A stretch of 28,056 bases of DNA from an uncultured Clostridia bacterium. Lineage in GTDB: Bacteria > Bacillota > Clostridia > Oscillospirales > Ruminococcaceae. The stretch covers positions 1 through 28,056 of the forward strand of contig CANRPG010000004.1 of assembly GCA_947632425.1 (NCBI GenBank), in the 5' to 3' direction. Position 1 is the stretch's first letter, and every line of letters begins with the position of its first letter. The position numbers and the translations under genes are program-made. Below, one piece after another: positions 16,324 to 23,282 of the stretch. Under the pieces are notes generated by a model. That model did not search any database. It was not told where the DNA came from and saw nothing but the letters and a program-made list of their open reading frames with translations.

Positions 16324-16517
16324 CAGGGTGGCTTGGAGGCTAAAGCCGACAAGACACTGCGTAAGCGCGAAAATATACAGTATCAAAATGCCGCTTGGTG
16401 GGTAAAGACCGGGCGGCAAAATTATTGCGTATAAAAGTCTGCAAACTGTCAAAGATAGTATTGGAAAGCATTGTAAAATGCATGACCGTATTCTGGCTAA
16501 TGAAAGGAAAGTTTATC

Positions 16518-17201
16518 ATGCCTGTAATTAAAACTATCTTTGCAAAAACGGCTGCCTTTATGAAAGGCAAGGGCACGTTTGTGGCGCTGGCTGCCTGCAT
16601 AGCGGCGGTGGGAGGCGCAGGCATTTACGCCTACAACCGCACTGTTGACACCCTCAACAGCAGCCTTACGGCGAAAAAGCCTGAGACGAGCAGCCGCGCC
16701 GAGTTGCCTGCCGAAGCGCCGACGGACAGCGTGTTGAAAGACGACAGTCTGACGAGCGAGCTGGAGGCTATCTCGAAAGTGCAGCCGAGGGTATTCCCGA
16801 CAAGCGGCGAGATACTTGTGGCGTTCAGCAACGGCGAGTTGGTTTACAACGAGACGCTCGGTGCGTGGGAGGCGCACAACGGAATTGACATTGCGGCTGA
16901 AAACGGCTGCAACATAGCGGCGATGACAAGCGGAGTGGTATCGAACATCTGGGACGACCCTCTTTGGGGGTGCTGCGTGGAGATAGACCACGAAAACTCG
17001 GTATACAGCTATTACTACGGGCTTTCGCAGCAGCTGGCGGTAACGCGCGGCGACAGGGTGGATTCGGGAGACGTTATCGGAACGGCAGGCAACACTGCCA
17101 CGGCCGAGATAGCGCTTTCGCCGCACATACACTTTGCTCTCAAACGCAACGGCGAGTGGATAGACCCGGTGCAGTTCATCACGCCGACGGCGGAGAAATA
17201 G
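16518..17201 (+). CDS. M23 (LytM/SpoIIQ-like) peptidase family protein
   Basis: A 227-residue membrane-anchored protein. Start ATG 16518 is chosen because GAAAGGAAAG precedes it at good distance; longer in-frame starts run into repeat sequence. One membrane segment (about 18-36, FVALAACIAAVGGAGIYAY), a polar Thr/Ser/Glu linker, then an M23 domain from about residue 90. The zinc ligands are present: His and Asp in AHNGIDIAA and the final His in PHIHFAL. The opening FSNGELVYNETLGAWEAHNG resembles SpoIIQ, the forespore partner of SpoIIIAH, more than generic endopeptidases. Whether this organism sporulates is unknown; a wall endopeptidase is the alternative. A terminator follows. Confidence 0.8.
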   Translation: MPVIKTIFAKTAAFMKGKGTFVALAACIAAVGGAGIYAYNRTVDTLNSSLTAKKPETSSRAELPAEAPTDSVLKDDSLTSELEAISKVQPRVFPTSGEILVAFSNGELVYNETLGAWEAHNGIDIAAENGCNIAAMTSGVVSNIWDDPLWGCCVEIDHENSVYSYYYGLSQQLAVTRGDRVDSGDVIGTAGNTATAEIALSPHIHFALKRNGEWIDPVQFITPTAEK

Positions 17202-17206
17202 CAACA

Positions 17207-17232
17207 AAAAAGAGCCATTTAAGGCTCTTTTT
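17207..17232. terminator. Bidirectional terminator between converging genes
   Basis: AAAAAGAGCC pairs with GGCTCTTTTT around ATTTAA. A/T runs on both sides serve the M23 gene on + and the 444-residue gene on -. Confidence 0.88.
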
Positions 17233-17247
17233 ATTATGCTTTGAAGA

Positions 17248-18582
17248 TCAATCAAAACTGCTTATGAAACAATAGGTATCGGGGTCAAAATAAAATATCT
17301 CGCCTGTCTGCATATCTACAAGTACATATTCTTCTCTGTATTCATAGACTGTCGGATCATAACTGAATTGACCTGCTTTTTTAAAGCACCAGTACGGTCT
17401 GACATACACCTTTGTATCGTCGGGCAAGGAAGAAGTTTCATGCAAATCATATTTTGCTGCATATCTTATAGATACTTCCGAGAACTTTTGCGTATACAGC
17501 TCGGCAAAATATGTATTCATTCTTTCTATCGCCATATCAAGCGTCAGATACTTGTCTTTAAGCTCGCCGTCATTGCCGACTATAGTATAAGGTGAATTGA
17601 TTATGCCGCCCAGAGTATCCGGCTGTGAAACAGATACGGTCAGATCCATTTTTGAAAACGAATAGTTGCTTTCCTCGTAGTCTACGGTTACAGGCAAAGA
17701 GTCAAGCATTAGCACGCTGTCGGCGAGATATTCAAAGAGCACGGCAAAAGAATAATATTCATTGTCAGAATTTTTTATGACTATAATTTTTTTGGGAGTA
17801 TAATCGTCGGTGCCGAGATTATCTTTTACAAGGTCGAGCCTGCTTTCGGCATACGCCATAGCCTGCCGCGGAGTATATTCAACGCCTGCCACAAGATACG
17901 CTTCATCGAGCTGCTCGTCGTCGGTAATATCTATCTCTTTAACTACCTTTCCCTGTATAGTCTGATTTCTGTCATAAAAGCTTTGCAGATAAGGACCGCC
18001 CATGGGATCAAAAGCGCAATAATAGTACCAGTCGCGATACAAAAAGCCCCTTTCTTTGTCTACCTCTTTTGCTTTTTCGCTGTCGTCAAGAATAAAGACC
18101 TGAGCACAATCCTGACTGTCTACATATGCATAATCATACAGCGAAATTTCACTTTTAAGATCAGCAGAATAGGTTATAGCAGTAGGATGATCGCCGTTCA
18201 TATCTTGTAATGTAGACATATCTTCGGGGTCAACACCAAAGCCGTCAAACACATAATTCCATGCGATCTCGCTGCATTCTTCGGGAGAATACTTTCCTTT
18301 GCGAAGCAGCCTGTAATAGCTGTGCAGAGTTTCAGCTTTTTCGGGAAGAACGAGCTTAGCCTCGGAAAAGTCAAGATTTTCATATTTGCCAACGGGGAGC
18401 TCTGCTTCGGCGATCACTTCTTTAAGGGGCTTAAGACCTGTTTTCACGGGCTTTGTGGGATCAGAAGCATCTTTTTTGTGCTGATTATGAACATATATTG
18501 AAAATACTGCAATTATAACAGCAACTATTGCCAAAAACACTACAGAAAGCAAAAGGATTCTTTTTCTTTTTGTTTTGCTCAT
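17248..18582 (-). CDS. Membrane-anchored protein of unknown function (444 residues)
   Basis: Not recognised. Basic N-terminus, then one hydrophobic helix (about residues 8-30, RILLLSVVFLAIVAVIIAVF), then a long acidic external region with many Tyr and Asp. Visible elements include LPVGKYENLDFSEAKLV, a helix HSYYRLLRKGKYSPEECSEIAWNYVFDGF, and a C-terminal strand-turn-strand with EYVLVDMQTGEIFYFDPDT, the pattern of PepSY-like or YcdB-type repeats in which a residue pair follows VDxxTG. The last point suggests an extracellular sensor or inhibitor domain, but only weakly. It has its own promoter and shares a terminator with the M23 gene. The N-terminal layout and composition recall the 220-residue unknown at 14873, without evident similarity. 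Confidence 0.7.
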   Translation of the reverse strand: MSKTKRKRILLLSVVFLAIVAVIIAVFSIYVHNQHKKDASDPTKPVKTGLKPLKEVIAEAELPVGKYENLDFSEAKLVLPEKAETLHSYYRLLRKGKYSPEECSEIAWNYVFDGFGVDPEDMSTLQDMNGDHPTAITYSADLKSEISLYDYAYVDSQDCAQVFILDDSEKAKEVDKERGFLYRDWYYYCAFDPMGGPYLQSFYDRNQTIQGKVVKEIDITDDEQLDEAYLVAGVEYTPRQAMAYAESRLDLVKDNLGTDDYTPKKIIVIKNSDNEYYSFAVLFEYLADSVLMLDSLPVTVDYEESNYSFSKMDLTVSVSQPDTLGGIINSPYTIVGNDGELKDKYLTLDMAIERMNTYFAELYTQKFSEVSIRYAAKYDLHETSSLPDDTKVYVRPYWCFKKAGQFSYDPTVYEYREEYVLVDMQTGEIFYFDPDTYCFISSFD

Positions 18583-18622
18583 GGTTTATTTTGCCCCTTT
18601 CGTGTTTTTTAATATTAACTTA

Positions 18623-18651
18623 ATGATATTACAAAAAATTCCATGTGTCAA
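18623..18651 (-). promoter_or_regulatory. Sigma-A promoter of the 444-residue protein gene
   Basis: On the - strand: TTGACA (18646-18651), 17 bases, TATCAT (18623-18628). Confidence 0.75.
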
Positions 18652-19400
18652 TAGAATTGTCTAAGTTTTTGCGTATGTTTTGAAAGTTTATTTATATTGT
18701 TGCAATACGGGGCGATATTTTGTTGATAATTTACAAGGTGGCGGAAGCGATGTTGTAAGCGGCAGAAAATGCTTCCAGCGGAGTGAGGAAGGAGAGAGGG
18801 AATGGTCGGGAGGAAACTTGGGGGCAGATAGCGGAGGGGGAGAATAGTCGGGAGGAGGCGTGGAAGAATATACTGCCAGCGAAGAGAGACGGAGAGAAAA
18901 TGGGGGAGGAAGGCAGCAAAGAAAAGAGTGGGGCGGAGTGAGCAAAGAGCGCAGGAAAAATAGTCAACTATTAGAAGCAAGAGGAAAAGAGGCAAGAAAT
19001 GCATCCAACAACTACTGCGCCTTGCCCACTAGCCGCCCTTAGAAGGAACGCTGGTAGAATTTTCTTCCTGCGACGTGAGAAAGAGCGAGGGATAAAGGAT
19101 AGGGGCGAGACTTTTTGGGGAATGGGGACAGGAAGTTCGTTCGCTGATAGTGGGGGGAGCGGTTGGAAATATGCGAGGAAGAAATTACTTCCAGCGGCAA
19201 AAAGGGGGACGAAGCTTTGAGGGGGATGGAGGTAATAGAGAGGAATGATTGAGGGGAGAGTAGGGGGCTAGGACAGAAAGGCGTGGCGGAATATTCTTCC
19301 AGCGGCGTGGCTAATAGAAGCAAGAGGCAAGAAGATTGGACTTTTCACTTTGTGTGGCGTTCCATAATGGAACGCGGAAAAAGAGCTAAGGTTTTATCAA

Positions 19401-19463
19401 AGGGGAGGCTCTCTCTTGCAGAGCCTCCCCTCTTTCTAAACAGTCCACCGGACTGTTTAGAAA
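19401..19463. repeat. Two perfect tandem hairpins
   Basis: AGGGGAGGCTCT pairs with AGAGCCTCCCCT (19401-19412 with 19420-19431). TTTCTAAACAGTCC pairs with GGACTGTTTAGAAA (19433-19446 with 19450-19463) around loop ACC. CTCTTGCAGAGC occurs in and just after them as a direct repeat. Confidence 0.75.
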
Positions 19464-19489
19464 TTCACCTCTTGCAGAGCGCTTGCCGC

Positions 19490-19550
19490 GTTTTCGGGGG
19501 CGCCGCCCCCGTACCCCTGCGACCCTTTTGAAAAAGGGTCGATCGAAAAC
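19490..19550. repeat. Branched palindromic element, copy 2
   Basis: Same architecture as 16128-16189: GTTTTCG with CGAAAAC; CGGGGGC-GCC-GCCCCCG; spacer TACCCCTG; CGACCCTTTT with AAAAGGGTCG. Differences between the copies fall at paired positions and preserve pairing. Confidence 0.75.
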
Positions 19551-19780
19551 TTTTAGTTTCTTGACAGGAATTTCAGCTTTTGCGCGTTGTGTGGGGCGGT
19601 GAACGGCTCCGCAGGCTGCGCGTAAGCGCGAATTATAAGAAAAACTAAACAATGCACAAATGTTGCCTTTGCCGCTCCTTGCCTCTTGCTTCTGGCAGCG
19701 CAAATAATACACAAAAAGCTATGGCGGCGAAGTTTATGCTGATTTTTAAGAAAATATAAAGAATTACGTCACATTTTCTC

Positions 19781-19809
19781 TTGACAAATATTTTCATTGG
19801 TATTATAAT
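19781..19809 (+). promoter_or_regulatory. Consensus sigma-A promoter of the SH3b gene
   Basis: TTGACA (19781-19786), 17 bases, TATAAT (19804-19809), both perfect. Confidence 0.85.
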
Positions 19810-19885
19810 AAAATTAAATGTGGAGACAGATATACACATTACTTAAAAAGAAAGGAAACCCCTTCTTCGGGTCAGGTAACTTATT

Positions 19886-20368
19886 ATGGCTAAAGTTGAT
19901 CAGAATAAATTGATAGGCGGTCTGGCGGTGGCGGTCATCACGCTGGTGGTGGTCATCATCATTGTTGTTATCGCGCAGCAGCTGTTCCCCGAGAACACGC
20001 GGCAGTCATCAAGCACGGTACTCGGCACCGGCACAAGCAAGACTTACACTGCCAACACGGCTGAGACGCCCTCTATAACCAACGGCGGCGGTGATGTGCC
20101 TGCGCAGACGACTACGCCTTCACAGGGTGCGGTGACTACGCCGGGCTCTACCACTACGACGAGCGAAAACACCGGCAGCACGGTTTATCTTAACACGTCG
20201 GTATACCTGCGCTCGACGGCAGGCTGGGACGGCGTAAAGGGCGGTATCATTCCTGTTGGCGACAGCGCGGTAGTAAAAGGCGAGGAGAACGGCTGGTATT
20301 TGCTTGAATACAACGGCGAGCAGGGTTACGTATACAAAGACTACATATCGCAGTCGCCGATAAGCTGA
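19886..20368 (+). CDS. Membrane-anchored SH3b-domain protein
   Basis: A 160-residue protein: short cytoplasmic start, one strongly hydrophobic helix (about residues 10-31, rich in Val and Ile), a Ser/Thr-rich linker (about 38-95), and a C-terminal bacterial SH3 domain with VYLNTSVYLRSTAGW, AVVKGEENGWYLLEYNG and QGYVYKDYIS. In family terms such domains bind peptidoglycan peptides, so this is probably an outward wall-binding protein. It has a perfect promoter about 80 bases upstream and a terminator just after the stop, so it is a single-gene unit. Start ATG 19886; AGGT 12 bases upstream is only a fair ribosome site. Confidence 0.8.
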   Translation: MAKVDQNKLIGGLAVAVITLVVVIIIVVIAQQLFPENTRQSSSTVLGTGTSKTYTANTAETPSITNGGGDVPAQTTTPSQGAVTTPGSTTTTSENTGSTVYLNTSVYLRSTAGWDGVKGGIIPVGDSAVVKGEENGWYLLEYNGEQGYVYKDYISQSPIS

Positions 20369-20378
20369 CAAGTTGTTT

Positions 20379-20405
20379 AAGGTCGGAGCAATGTTCCGAC
20401 CTTTT
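20379..20405 (+). terminator. Rho-independent terminator after the SH3b gene
   Basis: AAGGTCGGA pairs with TCCGACCTT around a 7-base loop, followed by TTTT. Confidence 0.88.
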
Positions 20406-20431
20406 ACTTTCTGCATCTTTCTGCATATAAT
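20403..20431 (+). promoter_or_regulatory. Probable promoter of the VanY-type gene
   Basis: TTTACT (20403-20408), 17 bases, TATAAT (20426-20431). The -35 box overlaps the terminator T-run. A second TATAAT is at 20439-20444. Confidence 0.5.
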
Positions 20432-20460
20432 ATACTATTATAATATGTGGAGGAAGCATT

Positions 20461-21024
20461 ATGACAGACTATCTGATACTTGTGGGCAAGGGCAGACCTA
20501 TGCCGCAGGACTTGGAAATAACTTTGGAAGATGTAAACGGCGTACAGCTGGAAAAGACGGCGGCATACATGCTGCGGAAGATGTTTGAGGCGGCAGCGCG
20601 CGATGGGATAGAACTGAAGCTGCTTTCGGGTTACAGGAGCCCTGAGTATCAGCGCGAGGTATTTGACAGGAGCGTTCGGCAGCGCGTTGAGGGCGGCATG
20701 AGTTACGAAGATGCGGTGAGAGAGACGGAGGTAAATGTTGCGAAGCCTTACGAGAGCGAGCACAACTTAGGCTTGGCGGCTGACATAGTAACGCCTGCGG
20801 ACTATGATGTATTTGAGAGCTTTGAAAACACGCCGCAGTTTGAGTGGCTACAGCGCAACGCGGCGAACTACGGCTTCATAATGCGCTACCCGAGGGGAAA
20901 AGAGGATATTACGGGGTACATATACGAGCCGTGGCATTACAGATATGTTGGGCCGTATGATGCGCAGAGGATAGGCAACAGGGACGTTACGTTAGAGGAA
21001 TACCTATCAGAAGTAAGATGTTAG
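20461..21024 (+). CDS. VanY-type D-alanyl-D-alanine carboxypeptidase (M15), no export signal
   Basis: A 187-residue zinc peptidase of family M15B. Motifs: LLSGYRSPEYQ (substrate-side Arg), SEHNLGLAADI with the first zinc His and Asp, and EPWHYRYVG with the catalytic Glu and second zinc His. All catalytic residues are present. Known relatives remove the terminal D-Ala of wall peptides outside the membrane, yet this protein begins MTDYLILVGKGR with no signal peptide or membrane helix; ATG 20461 has a fine ribosome site (GGAGG) and no upstream in-frame extension is evident. It may act in the cytoplasm on precursors or be exported otherwise. The last codons and the TAG stop lie in heptamer repeat sequence, so the C-terminus (LSEVRC) may have been replaced by repeat insertion. 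Confidence 0.88.
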   Translation: MTDYLILVGKGRPMPQDLEITLEDVNGVQLEKTAAYMLRKMFEAAARDGIELKLLSGYRSPEYQREVFDRSVRQRVEGGMSYEDAVRETEVNVAKPYESEHNLGLAADIVTPADYDVFESFENTPQFEWLQRNAANYGFIMRYPRGKEDITGYIYEPWHYRYVGPYDAQRIGNRDVTLEEYLSEVRC

Positions 21025-21608
21025 AGGTTAGAAATGGTTTTGCTGCTTTTGCGCGTGCTAATGCTTTGTGTATAAATTGCGCTTACGCGCGGCGCAGGAG
21101 CGCGTTTAACGCTCCACTTTGTTTTGGCTTTCTTCTCGTTTTGAATAAGCTTCACGTTTGCATACTTTATTTGTTTGGACTTTTTTTACATTGTTCGGCG
21201 TTCCATAATGGAACGCGGAAAGAGAGCGTTGCGCTACAACTAGGGGAGGCTCAGCTATTAGAAGCAAGATAACGAGAAGCAAGAGGTAAGAATTTGCTTT
21301 TTACAGTTTAGCACAATTTTTTCAAAACGCTCATCTTGCCTCTTGCCTCTTAATATCTTGCTTCTAGTAGCCCACCCACTAGCCGCCCCCAAAAAAGACC
21401 GCTGGCAGAATATTCTTCCAGCGAGTGGGGTGGAGCATGGTTTTTAGGTAGAGAGAATTGGGGGGCGGAGAGTAATCAGCACGGCAGGGAACGGTGATTG
21501 TTAGGCAAATTTCTTGCCTCTTGCCTCTCAATAAACCTTACTAATGAAAAATCAACGTGAAAGTTGGCAGGCTTTTCTAACCTCTGACTTCTAACATCTT
21601 ACATCTAA
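21005..21608. repeat. Intergenic repeat island C, filling the vanY-maf gap
   Basis: No gene here. Left TTAGAGG-like heptamers (21015-21035) overlap the vanY stop; right heptamers in reverse (21574-21608, five units) run directly into the maf ribosome site. Between them: the GC-rich module on the - strand (21078-21117), the GCGTTCC palindrome (21197-21218), GGGGAGGCTC, heptamers (21258-21292) that pair with reverse heptamers (21332-21366), CCCACTAGCCGCCCC, the GAATATTC palindrome (21401-21422), and a further reverse heptamer set near 21508-21528. Order and content follow island A closely, apart from its branched elements. Confidence 0.75.
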
Positions 21609-21623
21609 AAGGAGTATTACACT

Positions 21624-22208
21624 ATGTCTGACTTTTTACAGTTTGAAAACGAAGTAGTTCTTGCCTCGCAGTCGCCGAGGAGAAAGGAGCTTTTGCGCTT
21701 TCTTTTCCCCGATTTTCTGGTACGCCCTGCGGACATTGACGAGACGGTACCCTCGGGTGTTGACCCGTTCTCGGCGGCGGAGATCATAGCTTCAAAAAAG
21801 GCTGATGCGACCGCCTCTTCGGGGCTTGTGATAGCCTGCGACACGGTGGTTATAATAAACGGCGAGATACTTGGCAAGCCGCATGATGAGACAGATGCAC
21901 GGCGCATGTTGGAAAAACTTTCTGGTGCGACACACGATGTTGTGAGCGGTGTTGCGCTCAGATACAAGGGCAAAAAACGCTCTTTTTCGCAGAGGACAAG
22001 CGTTACTTTCTGCTCTATGACGGACAGCGACATTTGCGCATACTTAGCGACGGGTGAGCCGTTTGACAAGGCAGGCGCATATGGTATACAGGGTTACGGC
22101 GCGTTATTTGTAGAGAAGATAGACGGTGATTTCTTTAACGTGGTGGGTCTGCCGATCGCGAGGCTTCGCACCGAGATAATATCTCTTATAAAAGAAGCGG
22201 AGGGCTGA
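21624..22208 (+). CDS. maf: Maf family nucleoside triphosphate pyrophosphatase
   Basis: A 194-residue protein with the Maf signature near the N-terminus, VVLASQSPRRKELL, followed by the acidic motif VIACDTVV and GKPHDETDARRMLEKLSG, then SVTFCSMTDSDICAYLATGEPFDKAGAYGIQG. These residues form the pyrophosphatase active site of the YhdE-type (dTTP/UTP) subgroup, as judged by the last segment. It hydrolyses non-canonical or excess nucleoside triphosphates and has been linked to septum control. Start ATG 21624 with AAAGGAG just upstream; the repeat island ends at this ribosome site. It is followed 2 bases later by a small unknown gene and then nth, likely one operon. Confidence 0.93.
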   Translation: MSDFLQFENEVVLASQSPRRKELLRFLFPDFLVRPADIDETVPSGVDPFSAAEIIASKKADATASSGLVIACDTVVIINGEILGKPHDETDARRMLEKLSGATHDVVSGVALRYKGKKRSFSQRTSVTFCSMTDSDICAYLATGEPFDKAGAYGIQGYGALFVEKIDGDFFNVVGLPIARLRTEIISLIKEAEG

Positions 22209-22210
22209 AA

Positions 22211-22507
22211 ATGGGCATATTTTCAAAGAAAACTGCCATACCGCAGCAGGTGGAATACCTATGCAGCAAGAGACTTAGCAGGGTGATAGAGCGCATCGGC
22301 GGCGAGGAGATAACTCTTGGCGGAAAGGGTGGAGCATCGGTCTGCGGCGGTGAACTTGTCATAGTGTGCGACGGCAAGGAAGTATTCAGGTGCGACATAA
22401 AGGGCATAGCGGCGGCGCAGCTTATGAGCGGCAACGGGTGCGACATAAAGGGCGTCAGCGGCGGCAAAAAACGCCACATAATAGCATACTACGGAAAAAA
22501 CATATAG
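22211..22507 (+). CDS. Small unknown protein between maf and nth
   Basis: A 98-residue basic protein, not recognised. It begins MGIFSKKTAIPQQ and contains a regular beta pattern: EEITLGGKGGASVCGGELVIVCDGKEVFRCDI, with Gly turns between strands. There is no signal peptide or membrane helix. ATG 22211 follows the maf stop by 2 bases, so translation is probably coupled to maf; nth starts 13 bases after its stop. Composition and codon use are like its neighbours, which suggests a native gene. Confidence 0.65.
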   Translation: MGIFSKKTAIPQQVEYLCSKRLSRVIERIGGEEITLGGKGGASVCGGELVIVCDGKEVFRCDIKGIAAAQLMSGNGCDIKGVSGGKKRHIIAYYGKNI

Positions 22508-22520
22508 GTGGAGAAATACT

Positions 22521-23168
22521 ATGAAAGACATGAAAAAGAAAGCAGAGCGGATATGCGTGCTGCTGGAGGAATACTACCCGGAGGCGAGGTGCTCGCTTAC
22601 ATACAAAGAGCCGCACGAGCTGATGATAGCAGGGAGGCTTTCGGCGCAGTGCACGGACGCGCGCGTAAACATAGTTACGAAAGAGCTGTTTGAAAAATAC
22701 CGCAGCATTGAGGATTTTGCTAAAGCGGACATTCATGACATAGAGCGCATTATTATGCCGTGCGGACTTTACAAGACGAAGGCGCTCTCTATTATTACGA
22801 TGTGCAGGCAGATAATGGAGGACTTCGGCGGCGAGATACCAGACACGATAGAGCAGCTGACACAGCTTTCGGGCATTGGAAGAAAGACCGCTAACCTTAT
22901 TATGGGAGATGTTTTTCACAAGCCTGCGGTGGTGACTGACACCCACTGCATACGCATTTGCGGAAGGTTGGGGCTTGTGGACTCGAAAGAGCCTGCAAAG
23001 GTGGAAAGACAGCTTAGGGAGATACTGCCGCCGGAGAAGTCATCGGACTTTTGCCACAGACTGGTAAACTTTGGCAGAGAGGTATGCACGGCGAGAAAGG
23101 CGCACTGCGAAAACTGCCCTCTGAAAGGCGAATGCGACGACTGCAAAAAAATTGTCGGTCGTGGTTGA
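22521..23168 (+). CDS. nth: Endonuclease III (DNA glycosylase/AP lyase)
   Basis: A 215-residue base-excision repair enzyme of full length. Motifs: MIAGRLSAQCTDARVN; helix-hairpin-helix with catalytic Lys in LSGIGRKTANLI; catalytic Asp in VVTDTHCIR; and the C-terminal four-cysteine cluster CTARKAHCENCPLKGEC (spacing 6-2-5) that holds the [4Fe-4S] centre. It removes oxidised pyrimidines and cleaves the abasic site. Start ATG 22521 with AGGTGGA ahead. It closes the maf operon; its stop codon is embedded in the next promoter. Confidence 0.95.
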   Translation: MKDMKKKAERICVLLEEYYPEARCSLTYKEPHELMIAGRLSAQCTDARVNIVTKELFEKYRSIEDFAKADIHDIERIIMPCGLYKTKALSIITMCRQIMEDFGGEIPDTIEQLTQLSGIGRKTANLIMGDVFHKPAVVTDTHCIRICGRLGLVDSKEPAKVERQLREILPPEKSSDFCHRLVNFGREVCTARKAHCENCPLKGECDDCKKIVGRG

Positions 23169-23193
23169 CAAGCGGAACGGAAAATGTTATAAT
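23165..23193 (+). promoter_or_regulatory. Consensus sigma-A promoter of the polysaccharide regulatory operon
   Basis: TTGACA (23165-23170), 17 bases, TATAAT (23188-23193), both perfect. The -35 box overlaps the nth stop codon. Confidence 0.85.
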
Positions 23194-23282
23194 AATAGGT
23201 AGTCTGTGCTTTTATAAATATTGCAGAGAAAACATACAATACATACGGAGAAAATAAAGCCTTTAGGAGGGGTCGTTCTTTT

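Larger units (their letters stand above)
15555..16394. repeat. Intergenic repeat island A
   Basis: No gene is seen in this gap. It is a mosaic. From 5': a 64-base inverted terminal repeat (15568-15631, matching 16050-16113 in reverse) containing five TTAGAGG-like heptamers; GCAAGAG-like heptamers (15644-15671); the GAATATTC palindrome (15787-15808) flanked by pairing CCTCCCACT and AGTGGGGGTGGG; the GCGTTCC palindrome (15882-15903); five heptamers (15943-15977); the right inverted repeat; a branched palindrome (16128-16189); and a three-way junction (16241-16323). Short frames across it change with the repeats and have no ribosome sites. Confidence 0.75.
18740..19700. repeat. Intergenic repeat island B
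   Basis: No gene is seen from 18652 to 19885. The + strand from about 18780 to 18960 and again 19080 to 19270 is strongly purine-rich, so proline- and serine-rich frames on the - strand are composition artefacts. Five degenerate copies of the GAATATTC palindrome (18760, 18861, 19050, 19175, 19283) are spread through it in both orientations. Heptamer arrays lie at 18971-18998, 19314-19334 and 19676-19696. From 19356 follow the GCGTTCC palindrome, two perfect hairpins, a branched palindrome and the GC-rich module (19596-19629). The gap ends in a promoter. Confidence 0.7.

Noticed and set aside
18648..19004. Proline/serine-rich - strand frames in island B
   Set aside because: Three frames are open at once because the + strand is purine-rich; none has a start context.
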